DNA of 64,000 nt from Galaxea fascicularis (taxonomy: Eukaryota; Cnidaria; Anthozoa; Scleractinia; Euphylliidae), in contig OX419337.1 in assembly GCA_948470475.1 (NCBI GenBank), positions 23,991,291 through 24,055,290 of the forward strand, read 5' to 3'. Within the stretch, counting starts at the first letter, position 1, and the number at the start of each line of letters is the position of its first letter. The notes under the pieces are model-generated. The model ran no database searches and had not been told where the DNA came from. It worked only from the letters and a program-made list of their open reading frames with translations. Positions 24,254 to 36,428 of the stretch are shown one piece after another. The translations under genes were made by a program, and so were the position numbers.

Positions 24254-25333
24254 ATGGATCTCCACTCTGCTCTGCCGTGCGCCACAATTTTTCACGAACT
24301 CCAAACCGTGCATGACACAGGCTTTTTCTACTCGCTTCCCTCGCTGGAAGACGATTGGGCTCAGGTATGTTTTTTGTACGCGAGTTTGTGAATTTGTGCT
24401 TTGGTTATAAAGCATGCATGTGGCCTTTAAACGAGGGTTTAAGATGTCTGAGACAAAGTGCTGCAACTCACGGACCGAGTTTGTGCTCTGTAAATCAGCC
24501 ATGTTTACCTCATTCCGTATTCCTTGTGTATTTCATTTTCGCGCTCGAAAGCTCTACTGCACAATATCGTGGATTTTATTTTCTCTCCGCAGACGAGGCT
24601 CGAAATGGATCGATATCTTTGTCCAGAACCATCATCTCTCGAAAGCAAAGACTCAAACTTGGGAAATCCAGCTCCGTGGAATGAATTTTTATTGCAACCT
24701 TTCGACGAGACAAATTTTCCATTTGGCGATGATTGGGATATCAAGCCGATTGATTTCACAACAATTGCTACATTTCCCTCGGTTCCTACGGTTCTGCCAG
24801 AAACTCCAACGGAAACTAAACCATCTATGGAGCTCCCAGTAAAGCCTTTAAAGATCAAATTACCTACCCCAGCAAGCTCCGAAGAGATTAGCAAAATTCC
24901 TAAGCCAGTTTTACCGCTAACGCCACCGAGCTCACCAGAATCTCCATTGCTACCCTTTGATAATTCCCAGCAGCGAGGGAGCAGGCCCGCTTCGCGCTCT
25001 CCTCGCGTGAAAGGAGGAAATGGAGGCACCAGGGCAAATAGCCCGAAAGACAAGGACTCCGAGAGTAAAAGGAGAGTACATCGTTGCCAGTTTAGCGGAT
25101 GCCGCAAAGTTTATACCAAAAGTTCTCATCTTAAAGCTCATCAACGTACTCATACGGGTGAAAAGCCGTATCGTTGCTCCTGGGAAGGTTGCAACTGGCG
25201 TTTCGCTCGTTCGGATGAACTCACTCGACATTACAGAAAACACACGGGAGCTAAACCGTTCAAATGTGTTCACTGCGACCGGTGCTTTTCACGATCAGAT
25301 CATCTAGCTCTACATATGAAAAGACACGCGTAG
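24254..25333 (+). CDS. KLF6/7-like: Krüppel-like factor of the KLF6/7 group
   Basis: Two exons (24254-24364 and 24593-25333, phase 0) give 283 residues. The first exon encodes a KLF6/7-type N-terminus ([26 protein letters not shown]), continuing over the junction as [13 protein letters not shown]; vertebrate KLF6 and KLF7 have the corresponding block. The middle is Pro/Ser/Thr-rich with [12 protein letters not shown]. The C-terminus has three C2H2 zinc fingers with TGEKPY and TGAKPF linkers, ending LALHMKRHA, which bind GC/CACCC boxes. The protein should be nuclear. TTTATACT near 24063 is a possible TATA-like site upstream. AATAAA motifs at 26881 and 27927 could end a long 3' UTR. The longer upstream frame from 24524 is intronic and not used. 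Confidence 0.92.
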
Positions 25334-28300
25334 CTACAAAGGTATACAATACTAGGTAAATGAATATTGCAATTTGGAATTCGTCGGGCAAGCTTTCATT
25401 GAAACGAATTTGAATTGGCATCAATAATTCAGAAGGAGAACCCCAGGTGCCCGAAATGTACCGCGACACGGTACACGATATTACAAGGAACATGTGATTT
25501 CTTTGCATTTTCATTTGCAAAGGGTTTAATCGATTGGTCGTAGATTTACGCGAAGGAAAGCAGATTTGCAGGTTAGATTTCTGAGCGACTCTGGCTTATT
25601 TTAGGCGCCAACGAAAGCAGGATTATTAGCATAAAAGCAGAGCGGAAATGAAAGACGCGAAGAAAGGAGTATGTCCAGTGGGAATATGTTCAATTCAGGG
25701 ATTTTATATTATTAAAAGCTCCAATTGAAATTCAGAACATGATCTTCATAAAAAAGCGTCATAAACATAAGAGAAAACATGGAGAAATATACATGCATTA
25801 AAAACATCAAAATAGCCTGAAGGTTAACCGATGTAAACATGTCTTAGATTCGTTCAGGGTTTACTGTACAGGCTAAAATTCAACTCATAGACAACGGAAG
25901 AAAAGGAACACAAAAACACTTATCAAGAACTTAAATGGACAAAGTCTATGATGTATATATATAATTTTGGCGACTCTGTAAGTCGAAGACCGGTGAAAAT
26001 TAGTGTACAGAATATTAAAATTGAAAAGGAACGTTCTTGATTGAGTCAAGTGTGTTTTCATACAGAGGAGACAACGATTTCCACTTCATTGTTACATCTC
26101 GAGCCAGATGTTTTTTCGTCGAAAATCGTACTTAGTCTTTGTTTATTGAATGAAAATCGCTTGTTTCTGACTGACGGGTTAGATAAAGCATTTTTAGGTC
26201 TTTTGCTGCACTTCTGTGTTTATTAATTGACATTCACTGTCAAGATATTGGTCTCGACAGCGTTTCTTGGATCAAGTCAACGTAGTCCAAAACTAACCTT
26301 TATTTTCTAGACTAGACTGGGCTGCTCTACATTGACAACGAATTTAATTTGGAGCCAGTACATTTTAATTATAGTAGACCATTAATTGCTCGGCTTGAAG
26401 GGTTTGACACTTTTCTGACTCAAGAAAGTGTTTATCAAATTTACATGCCTGTTTACTTTCCATGGGAAGTGTTGAAGTTGCCTTTCTGACTTGGTTCAGA
26501 GCAGAACGGCCTTGCGGTATAGTCGAAACGGCTCGCTTAAAAAAGCGGCTCAGTTTATTTATCTAATCATTGAAACCACAATAGAAAATTTCTCTTTCAA
26601 ACTCAATTTTTGCCTCAAAGAATCGTACGCATGAGTGATAGCATGAAATCGGAGGATTGGAATCGGCGATGATATCAATTTCGGAAATGTGATATACCAA
26701 CTTTTGGCGATAACATTTTCTTTGGAATTGTAGTGATCTTCGCGGCGTCTCATCCAAATTCTTTCTTTCAACGAACAAAGTAACTAATTGAAAATGGGTG
26801 CAGCTGGAGGTAACCATTAAACTTTAAAGTAATGCCTTTTACGAGTCTTTTCCTCCGTGATGTCAGGCATATTTTTATCGAATAAAACCTGGAAGGATTA
26901 CAAGTTTTTTTGGCCTCTTAGCGTTTTACATTTACTGGGGCTGTAAAGGTTTTACACTTTGTTGCTCAGATAATAACTTTTCCAACTCTTGTATCTTGTT
27001 GTAATGTTTCGCGATGCTAGCTCGTAGATGGGTTGATTTTTGCAGGATTAGATTGAAATGACTACTAGCATTGATACTAATGAATGACTCGTTGGAATTG
27101 TTCCGAGTTTTATAGAAATTTGACATTGTCTCCGAGATGTCAAAAACCTTTTTCGCCTTTCTGTGCAATTAGTAGGGGTAATATTTGTCGTATGCTAAAA
27201 TACTGTTCTGCCCAGGTTAATTATATTGTTCAAATTTCCTTGAAATTGTGTTCATACAAAGGAAGATTTTTGCTGGTAATGAGGTCTGTGGGTTTATTAC
27301 ATTTATGAGAAATATTTGTTTATTTTTCATCTGAAATGATTATCCTTGCTTTTAGTAACACAGCAACACCTCTTCCTGAAGCTTTTATATTTTTCTTTCA
27401 TTCATTTTTTTAATGAATTTTAATTGCAAAAAATTTAGAAGATAACACACATGGCTGTATTACACTTAATGTCATCGGTTGCAGTGCATTTGATGAATCC
27501 CACAAAGCATTTAACTTTGTAAGAGATACCTCTCTTTTGAGTGTAGGCAAGAGCGGCCTTACCAATTGGATATCACAGCTAATAGCTTTCACACTGGCCA
27601 GAAGAAAAGAACAAACTGGGTGGGTTGTCTGTTTGTTACTTTAAAGGTAACAAGTGAGGTTGATCATTTTATAACTCAGCTGGAAGCAATATCACAGTAT
27701 GACCTCTGTGAAGAGTCAACAGTATAACTTCCTGTGTCATCCAGGCAGACTTGGAAACACACAGTATTAGCATTTCCCACGATCTTTCAAATTCTGGTTT
27801 GCTTGACTTACTCTTTTGTTCTGATCGACTGTACTGTGATCAATTTGATTTGAAAGAATTTAGCGTTGTGGCTTTGTAAGGTGATGTGTGATAGTAATTT
27901 CAATTTTCAAATAATGATCAGAAAGAAATAAATGTGCAACTCAAAAGCTTTCATTGAAGAGGTCACACTTAAGGATTTCAACCTCAAAAGTTTTAACCAC
28001 AATACCTTCTGCAAATTATACCAACTTGACACTGAAAATATGTAGGCCTATGTTTTTCAAGGTGTTTTGGCCTGATTATATGTGAATGGCTCCTTTCTAA
28101 TGAACAGCTATGGAAGCTAATTAAGCTTAGTCTGCAAACTGTTTGATATGCAGAATTTAGACTTTTTGTCGGAAGCTCACTTGTGTAAACATGCATGGGC
28201 CCTTAATGACAAAACATTCCTTTAGCAGTTTACATGCTTTTTATTGCATGTACACAAACAAATATAAAATGGACTATATCTCTTCAATACAAACAATCTT

Positions 28301-29188
28301 TTTGAATTATGGTGATTGGGGTAACTGGCTTCTGTTGACAGCTATTTTAATATTCATGGCTTTATTAAAGGTCCCAAGTTACTAGCAAGTTGGGAAATAC
28401 TGTGGATGTGCAGTTGGAGAAAATCTGTAGACCTGCCCATGAAAAGTTACTCAGAAGGTTGTTAAAAGCCCACTTTTTAAGTAAATTGAGATATAAAGGG
28501 ATATGAGTTTCCACAGGGGTGGGGGTTCAGTCCAAATAAACTTTACAAGAGAGGGGTATGGTTGTTTTGTTGACCATCACAGGAGTGTTATTGCAATCAG
28601 TGTAAATCTACTCGTTCTAACTGAAGTGAAACCACAGTTATGCATGCTGACATGGATCAGTTTTGAGGTTGTATATGAAATGTCAAACCATGACCTGATT
28701 TCTGTGTTTTTATTTCGCTCTGGTTGTTCCCCAATATCTAACAAAAGAAAATTTGTCAGTGAAATTGTTGGTAGCTCTCAGAGTAATAGTTGATAGAAAT
28801 ATTAACCGTTGTGTACATGTATCTTGATTCAGCTTGATTGGTCAGCATTAAAGTTGTTGTTTAATAATTACTTCCTTTATGATCTGCATTGAATTCATTT
28901 TGATAATATGCATAATACATTTAATGAGACAAATTTTTAATTGCTTGTTTGTGCACAATTCTGTTTTGGTTTGGTCCTATAAAAATTATAGATCAAGCTA
29001 AATGCATTTAATTACAAACTGCGTTGAACAATTTTGATCATTTTTAATATTGAATTAGTGTTATCACATCTATGCAAACATGGAAATTATCTATGTGACT
29101 ATACATTAAAGTTGAAAACATTAGCCTTCCTGTTATTGCCCACAACAAGGTTTATTCTTAACCAGATGGTTAGTTATGAGTTTAGGTG

Positions 29189-29570
29189 AAATCCTAAAGT
29201 GTGGCCATTCAAATGAAAGCTACCGAGCAGTACTTTCCTGTGGTGCTGTCTATTATGCTGTACAAGGTAGTTCTAACTTTTGAGTCTGTGGATGAAATCC
29301 TAAAGTGTGACCATTCCAATGAAAGCTACTGAGCAGTACTTTCCTGTGGTGCTGTCTATTATGCTGTACAAGGTAGTTCTAACTTTTGAGTCTGTGGATG
29401 AAATCCTAAAGTGCGACCATTCAAATGAAAGCTACTGAGTAGTAGTTTCCTGTGGTGCTGTTTATTGTGCTGTACAAGGTGGTTCAACTTTTGAGTCTGT
29501 AGATGAAATTCCAAAGTGTGATTATTCAAGTGAGAGCTACTGAGTATTCTCCTGTGGTGCTGTTTTTTGT
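29189..29570. repeat. 106-bp tandem repeat, about 3.6 units
   Basis: Units start at about 29189, 29295, 29401 and 29506, giving periods of 106, 106 and 105. Each contains AAATCCTAAAGTGTGACCAT, CTACTGAGCAGTACTTTCCT and TATGCTGTACAAGGTAGTTC. Related copies occur at 12136, 31284, 47224 and 61955. An antisense open frame over the array is incidental. Confidence 0.85.
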
Positions 29571-31958
29571 GCAGGTCCATTTTGATTTAACAGCAAACTA
29601 GTGTCACTGAAACTAGGTTCTCAGATCTCAAGTCTCAATATCTTCTTGCATCATATAAATCTGTATTTCTGAAATGATTATTCTCTCCTAAGAAATTACT
29701 ATGAAAAGGGTTGTTGCTCAGCAGTGGGTTGAAGTTCTGTGCAGAAATTTGATCATGGCTATAACAACAACAATAATTATTGACAATGAATCCTTATTCC
29801 CCTGGTTCTGCAGATAGCAGTGCTGATTGAGGCGGGCCAGGATAATCGCTAAAAGAAAGGGAAAATACAGTAAAAACTACAGATAAATAAATAGATGGTA
29901 AATACGAAAACAGATTAAGTCTACAGAATCAACTATGTAATTCAAGTTAGCAACACATTGTGTTGTGAGAGGTGAATAAAAAAGACAAAATGGGTAAGAT
30001 AGCGAGACAAAGGTGATAGCTACTAAGAGTATTTTCTAACTTTTGAAATTATCGATTCTAAGTCTTCGTAGGAGTCTTCAGATTCTAATATACTGAACAA
30101 GATTGTACGAATTTTCCTTTTAAAAATAAGTTAAGCTATGTGTCTTAGTTACAATATTATTACCTGTGGTTGCATTATATCCCCTGCCCCACAAATTACT
30201 TAGTAATTTAGTTAACTTTAAAACTGGCTGACCAAACAGCACTTTTGTGTCTTTTTAACAACTAACAACATGGTGAGTGAGAAGCTAAACACAGTTAAAT
30301 AAGAATTTTGTGCTAGTTGCACAAGGTCTACATATTGGGATATTTGTATGCTCTATAAAAATAAGTGTGATTGTATTTAGTGGTAAACAAAACTAAAAAT
30401 ATATAACTATCTATAACTGCACTCAATAAGCAAACAACCATATTAATTATATCTTACAATTCAAAGAACCACATACAGTGTACAGGCTTCCTGCTGCTGA
30501 GTAAATTATTTAATATCATAGCTTACATGATTGAAATGAACAAATCAGTTCAAATATTGCTTTGTTGCCAAAGTACTTAAAACATCACATACAGTTCTGT
30601 GCAGAGCATCTACTAGCTGGATTTGTTGTGATCAATTGCTTGTGAACAATTTATTTGCGCTTTCTGACTTCATCAACAGCCTCAAAAGTTAAACCACTTT
30701 GTAAAAACACTATAAAACAGCACTGCAGGAAGTCACTACTCAAAAGCTTTTCTGTTGGTCACGCATAGACACGATAGTTCAAAATTTTATCTGAAGTGAA
30801 AGCTCAGAATAGCACTAATGAACCCTTGCTGTTAAAGGGCAAAGAGTGAGCAGATTAGAGGACTTAGATTGACATTTCAGATCGTTAATGAAATGTTGAA
30901 GGTTTTCAGGTGTTGAATTTCAATGTTTGTTTTCTAATAAAAGGTTGCCCTGAATAGAACATTCAACTGATTTTCTGTAAGATAAGCTGCCTTTCAATTA
31001 AAACCAATTAACAAACTACCACATTTCTAACTAAATAAATAACTTAAATGTTTGCAAGCAGAATTTCTCATATGTTGACTGAATACAAACATAACACAAA
31101 AGTAGCAATGTGTTTCTTGATCTGATTTAGCTGGAAGAAAATTATCCCAAACTGAATTTAACATGTCTTGAATCTTTTTTAACTCAAACGTGCAAGAAGA
31201 CTGAAAAACTTCAGCCAACATAAACAGTGACCTTCCACAGTGCATTAAAATCATCAGTGTCATCTGTCTTTTTAAAACCTGTTGATGTTAGGTCATTCAA
31301 ATGAAATTAAAGCCACTGAGCAGTACTTTCTTGTGATACTGTTTATTAACATAAACAAGGGATATCTTTTAATTGTGAATAAAATCAAACATTTTTTGTT
31401 TATCATGCTGTACAAGGTATTTTCTACAAAGAGGTTGTGACAGAGATAAAATCACTAGAGCACCCAAACGTAACTTTCAGGTGTGCAGATGTTGTTCATT
31501 TGATAATTTTCAACATAATTTATTATTGGAAGTAAGTTTAATTTTATCCTTTGATGACGGGTGTCAATAACAGTTGAAAACGTGAAAGAATGCTAAATGC
31601 ATGGAATCTATTTAGCAACTAATCTGACTTGCACCTGGGAAAAAATCATTTAAAAATAACTGTAGAAGTTTCAGTATTTGGACATTTCACAATTAACACA
31701 TCTCCCTTTCATCATCATCACCACTGTCCTTAGGACCTAGCAACACATTGGGCAGAAGGGGTCTCCCTTTTCCATTTGTTATTGGTATGTTTCACAATTT
31801 CTGGAACTCAGCTGGGTTGCAAGTATTATTTTAATAGTGTTGTGCAAAGAGAGGATTCTCCTTTGTGGCAATCTTATCATCCTTTGTAGCAAGTAGCATA
31901 TCACTAAACACTACAAAAAATCCAAGGGTGTACCCAGACTGTATTGTTGCGAGAAATA

Positions 31959-32043
31959 TTTTTCAGGTAAGATTAATAATAATTACTACTCTTACCTGAA
32001 AAACTGATTGAATGAAGAATTATTTTTCATTCAATCAGTTTTT
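31959..32043. repeat. Two adjacent hairpins
   Basis: TTTTTCAGGTAAG pairs with CTTACCTGAAAAA. The overlapping AAAACTGATTGAATGAA pairs with TTCATTCAATCAGTTTT. This could be the remnant of a fold-back element or a structured RNA; the family is unknown. Confidence 0.6.
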
Positions 32044-35000
32044 TTCTGAAAATATTATAAAAGGACAGCTTTTATCTTCAACCAGATACAACCACAATTT
32101 TCAGCTATTATAAACTGCAAGACATAGTTTGAATAGATGTTGGCTGAGGGCTTTCAGCAATTATCAACACGTGGGATGTAACATTCCCTCCAGCAGTTTA
32201 CAGGGACATGCTCCAGGGAGCCAGAACATTAAGTGGAAGAACTTAGTGAAAGGACTTCCATTAAGTGGAAGGCTTCACTTTGTTGACCATTAACATTTCC
32301 CTTCAGTCAGTTCTGAGAAATTTAGAGCAGTTAGCAAAGATGTCTTTTATTTCTTCAGTAATGGATCATACTATAGGATTTCACTCTCTTTTTAATGAGT
32401 TAATTACAAAAGTAAAATACTAGGGTAAACAGTGCAGCTGTTAGTCGCTACTTCAAGTTAAGTGAACCTGAACCAAGAGTGTACATCGAGATGTGGTTTG
32501 GGTTTCATTCTTTTTAATGTTTTACTTTTAACTTTTCTTTGAAGTGTGAATTATTTGCATTTATCCATTTAAAACATCTTTGCTTTGTGGTGAAAGGTTA
32601 GTTATTTTTGTAATTTATTTTACCATCTAATTTACATTAAAGTTGTTTGGAGCCTTATATGGGCTTAAATAGAACTGTGCAGCTAAGCTGATTTACATAT
32701 AGATTACGGCACTCAGTGTAAAAGCCACAAAAACAGACATGCTGAACCAATATGATCATCAAACAAGAAAACAGATTAGGTTGTTTTTATGCCACAGTTC
32801 AGACTAGTTTCATTCCCAGCTTTAATAAATTGCAGCTGTGGTACCCATTTAGGAAGTTTCATTGTGGGTGAGACTAATTAGCAGCCATTTAGCACACAAA
32901 CAACTTGATTGCTTTGCAAAAAGTCACGTAGCAGAAATTAAAAATAATGCTTGTAAGCAGACTACTTTAATCTCTTTTGTTCTGCATGAAATGAAGCTTG
33001 TCTTGTTTTCCTTTTAATTTTTAATGACTTTGTAATTTGTTTTGGTTCTCATGTTTTTCAACCAAAATATGATTGAACTGCATTTATGCGTGATCACCAA
33101 TGACTATTCAAAAATCAAGGAAACCTTTTTTATTTAAAGAGTAAAAAGTTCACAGCTAAAAATAATTTACTGAAAAATATCAAAAGGAAATGCTACCAAT
33201 TGAAATTGAACTAAGTCTCACTGAGTGATTTTATCCACAGAACTGAACGATAAAATACAATGCTTATCAATCAAGTCCTGACCTTTAATGTGGAAGGATG
33301 ACACTGAATATTCTACCCCTGGTACTTGTGAAGTTTAATGCTAGGAGCCTGATTTAAATTTAAGTGCAGCCACATTAGAGTTTCTTGGAATAATTTTGGC
33401 TTCAAAACATGATTCCAGTGTATAAAATACTGAGGTATTTGTCATGATAATAAGTCATTTGCATATAATTATGTGCACAGCCTTACAAGGTCTCGCCAGT
33501 TTGAAATTTTTTGGCAATCAAAGCTTTGGAAAAGGATGGAACTCTCCTCTCTTAGCCCATGTCTGTATAAATATTGGGTGCCAAGAAGAAGAAGATGATA
33601 ACTTTATTTAACGAGGGTAAAAACACTTTACAGTTAAAACTGGTTAACTAGTGGCCCTCTGGTGTTTACATACTTCACTGGCATACTGATAGGTGCTAAT
33701 AGATAATACTTCTTGCTTTGGAAATAAAAGCCTTTAGGAGAACAGTGCTTTCATACCTATGCCCAGACATATATTTATTCCATATAATTCCTTCCAACAT
33801 AAAGTGGATAATGATATTATCATTATTTGGCAAATACAGAAGAGAGTGCTTAATATACAAGTTGGTCTGCAATGGTGGTTTTCATTACATTCATTTTCTT
33901 AATAGCAGTTCAAACCCGTTATGATTTTAATAGCTTTTTTTAATTTCATGTCCTCTGCTATAAGATGGCCCTCAAGGGGTGTTATGGGTGTTAGGAGTGT
34001 CATGCAACCACCATACAAACATGTCTCTTTCACTTTTAATTTTATGAAGCAAGGTTTTCAATGTCCAATTTATGTTTATATTTAGCTGCTTAAGCCATCT
34101 AGGTTCAATTTACAAAGTTTGAACTTAACACACTTTAAGGATGATTTAAGTTTTGGATATTTTGTGGGTGATAGTTATAAAGTTCTAAGCTAGTGTCTGC
34201 AAAATTTGCCAATAAAAAAATAAGCATAACAGCACATTTTTTTCAATCGCACCCTGCGGCAAATGTCAAGATGTTGAAAGAAATTCCATTTGGAAGTAGT
34301 AGGATCAGTTTTTTGTAGTCACTAGTGGAGAGACTTCACCTGTTGTGTCAGGAACAAAAGGCACCTTGCAATTATGCCAAATTCAGTAAATGAGTGAAAA
34401 AAACTGGAAGCAAAACTGCAAATGGCATAAGGAAGGCCAAGAAAAGGGTTCACCTTGAAGCACTTGCAATCCAAAACGAAGTCAGATATTTTTTTTACAT
34501 AACATACAAAAAGCACCTTCCAGCTAGCTAGGGTCAATGAAGACTTTGGGTACATCACTGTCTGATGGAAAAACCTTTTACAAGACAAACTGTCACCAGT
34601 TTTGAAACCCCATTTGATTTACAAAATTATACTAAAAAAAGAGTCACATCCCTCCCACCTATTTATAAATTCTTCGGTTGCAACTTTTATTCTTACTTTT
34701 TCGTCCACGATTCAGTGTTCAGAAGTGAAAACAAACCAGCCTAAATGTGTCATAGCATAGTTTTATGTTAATTTTTTTAATCCACTGTATTGTTATTTAC
34801 TTTCATAAAGCAAAGTTTTTGCAGTCAGCATGCCTAAAACTGCTTTCCCTCACCTGAAAAAATACACTCAGAAGTAATTAACCAAACCTTCAATACCTTT
34901 GAGCCATACAATAAGTTGTCACTGTTGTAATTTTTGTGAACTTGACACAGATAGAAAAAGAAAATGTAAACTGTGAATTTCTCTGTCATTCCTTTATATC

Positions 35001-35207
35001 GGATAAACTTGTTGGTCAAAGGCTGGGTGTCTATCTGAAAAGTGTAAGCTTGATTTCATTTTTCATCACACTATGACCCAACTCCAAGGAAAAATGTGAA
35101 CCAAGGTTCTCCAATGAACTGTACTGTGCTACTGAGGGTGTTAACCCTTTCCATTTACCCCGCAATAGTTATTTATTTTTAATTAGATTCCTATGCCCAT
35201 TGGTCCT

Positions 35208-35460
35208 ATACCTTACAGTGCAACTACTTCAACCATTAGGCCACCTAGGAAAATTTCCTGCAAACTAGCCAATGAGAATCTCACATCAGAACAATGGATT
35301 TTGACAAAATTAATTATGTATGACAAATTTACCCACTATTGAAGCATAAACAAAATTCAGATTGTGACTATTCTGTTTTTTTATCACTCAGACATTATAA
35401 GCCAATTTGTAAAAACATTTCATGGGTGGCCTTGGTCAGAGTAGTTGCACTGTAAGGTAT
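35208..35460. mobile_element. Small MITE-like inverted-repeat element
   Basis: ATACCTTACAGTGCAACTAC at 35208-35227 is the exact reverse complement of 35441-35460. GGCCACC lies further inside at the left end, and its complement GGTGGCC at the right. The 253-bp size fits a non-autonomous DNA element. The target duplication is not clear. Confidence 0.55.
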
Positions 35461-36428
35461 GACAACCCTATCAAATTTAAACATTCACCACTTCCACATC
35501 TCCCATGATACACTTTGTTTGCTCCTCCCCCCCTCCTCCCTCCCCCAAAAAAAGTTGCATATGGATTGGTTTTAGTTCCTCTTGGGACTTGAAATCATCC
35601 GAAAAAAATTATGGGAAAATGTGGCAGTGGCAAATGGGTTTATAGTGTCAACAGCCTCTCAAGTCATGCAATCACTCAATTTCAACCCAACCAAAAACTT
35701 ACAGGAGTTTCATGACTCCACTCATTGGTCTCTCAACAGTAATTAAAGTAATAGTGTTGTGGTAGCTTGCAAGTGTTTTACTCCCCTGATGGTTTGAGTG
35801 ACTGAGATCCAACGTGTAACTGGTGATGCCATCCATTCATTATTAGCTTTGCTCCAAACCTGGAAAAAGACAATCGTTATTATCAGGTCAGATAACCATT
35901 CTCCATCTCTGTTTTTAATTTGATTAAGTTAGGTGAAGTGCAAGTTAAGTGTTTTTTAAAATAACAGACTGGTTTATGCACTGTTCAGTGGTCAGCAGGT
36001 CAAACCTTTGAGGCATGTGAAGGTGGATCATTACTGACAATACAATACAATGCAATAAACTTAATTTAGAAAGGGTGATCTATTGACCCAAAGAGTTATC
36101 TAACTTGTGACACTCACTGCAGCATACAGTAACCCTGTTCAATTGCAGTGCTGTTAAGCAATCTTTTGAGCATTGTTGAGTATTATTCCAAACTCCATTT
36201 TCCATTGATTTATGATTTCCACTGTTTGTTTGTCACTGTGATGGGGTCTGTGGAAGCCTTGATCGTGGGGGCTCATGGCTGGGTTTTGAGGATTTCCAGC
36301 CAAGGGCGAAGTAATCCCATGGTGTGGGGCTGGTTGCTCCCGGAGATTCCAAGCACCCTACATCATCAAGCTACATGTATGCAGTTGTTCACTAACCTTT
36401 TATTAGTGATTGGAATGACCCACACAAG

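Larger units (their letters stand above)
25334..36428. other. Long region without recognisable coding gene
   Basis: About 11 kb of AT-rich DNA. The beginning may be the KLF 3' UTR. Short open frames (under 100 codons) show no family resemblance. It contains a four-unit 106-bp tandem repeat (29189-29570), a decayed copy of the same repeat (about 31284-31352), a pair of hairpins (31959-32043), a small inverted-repeat element (35208-35460) and a pyrimidine-rich tract near 35525. Noncoding transcripts or enhancers are possible but cannot be read from sequence. Confidence 0.6.

Noticed and set aside
24414..25307. Several frames around the KLF gene, including a 200-codon antisense one
   Set aside because: Shadows of the KLF coding exon; the antisense frame mirrors its Pro/Ser-rich region.
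29189..29580. Regularly spaced repeats resembling a CRISPR array
   Set aside because: The whole 106-bp unit repeats with no unique spacers, and the genome is animal; it is a tandem repeat.
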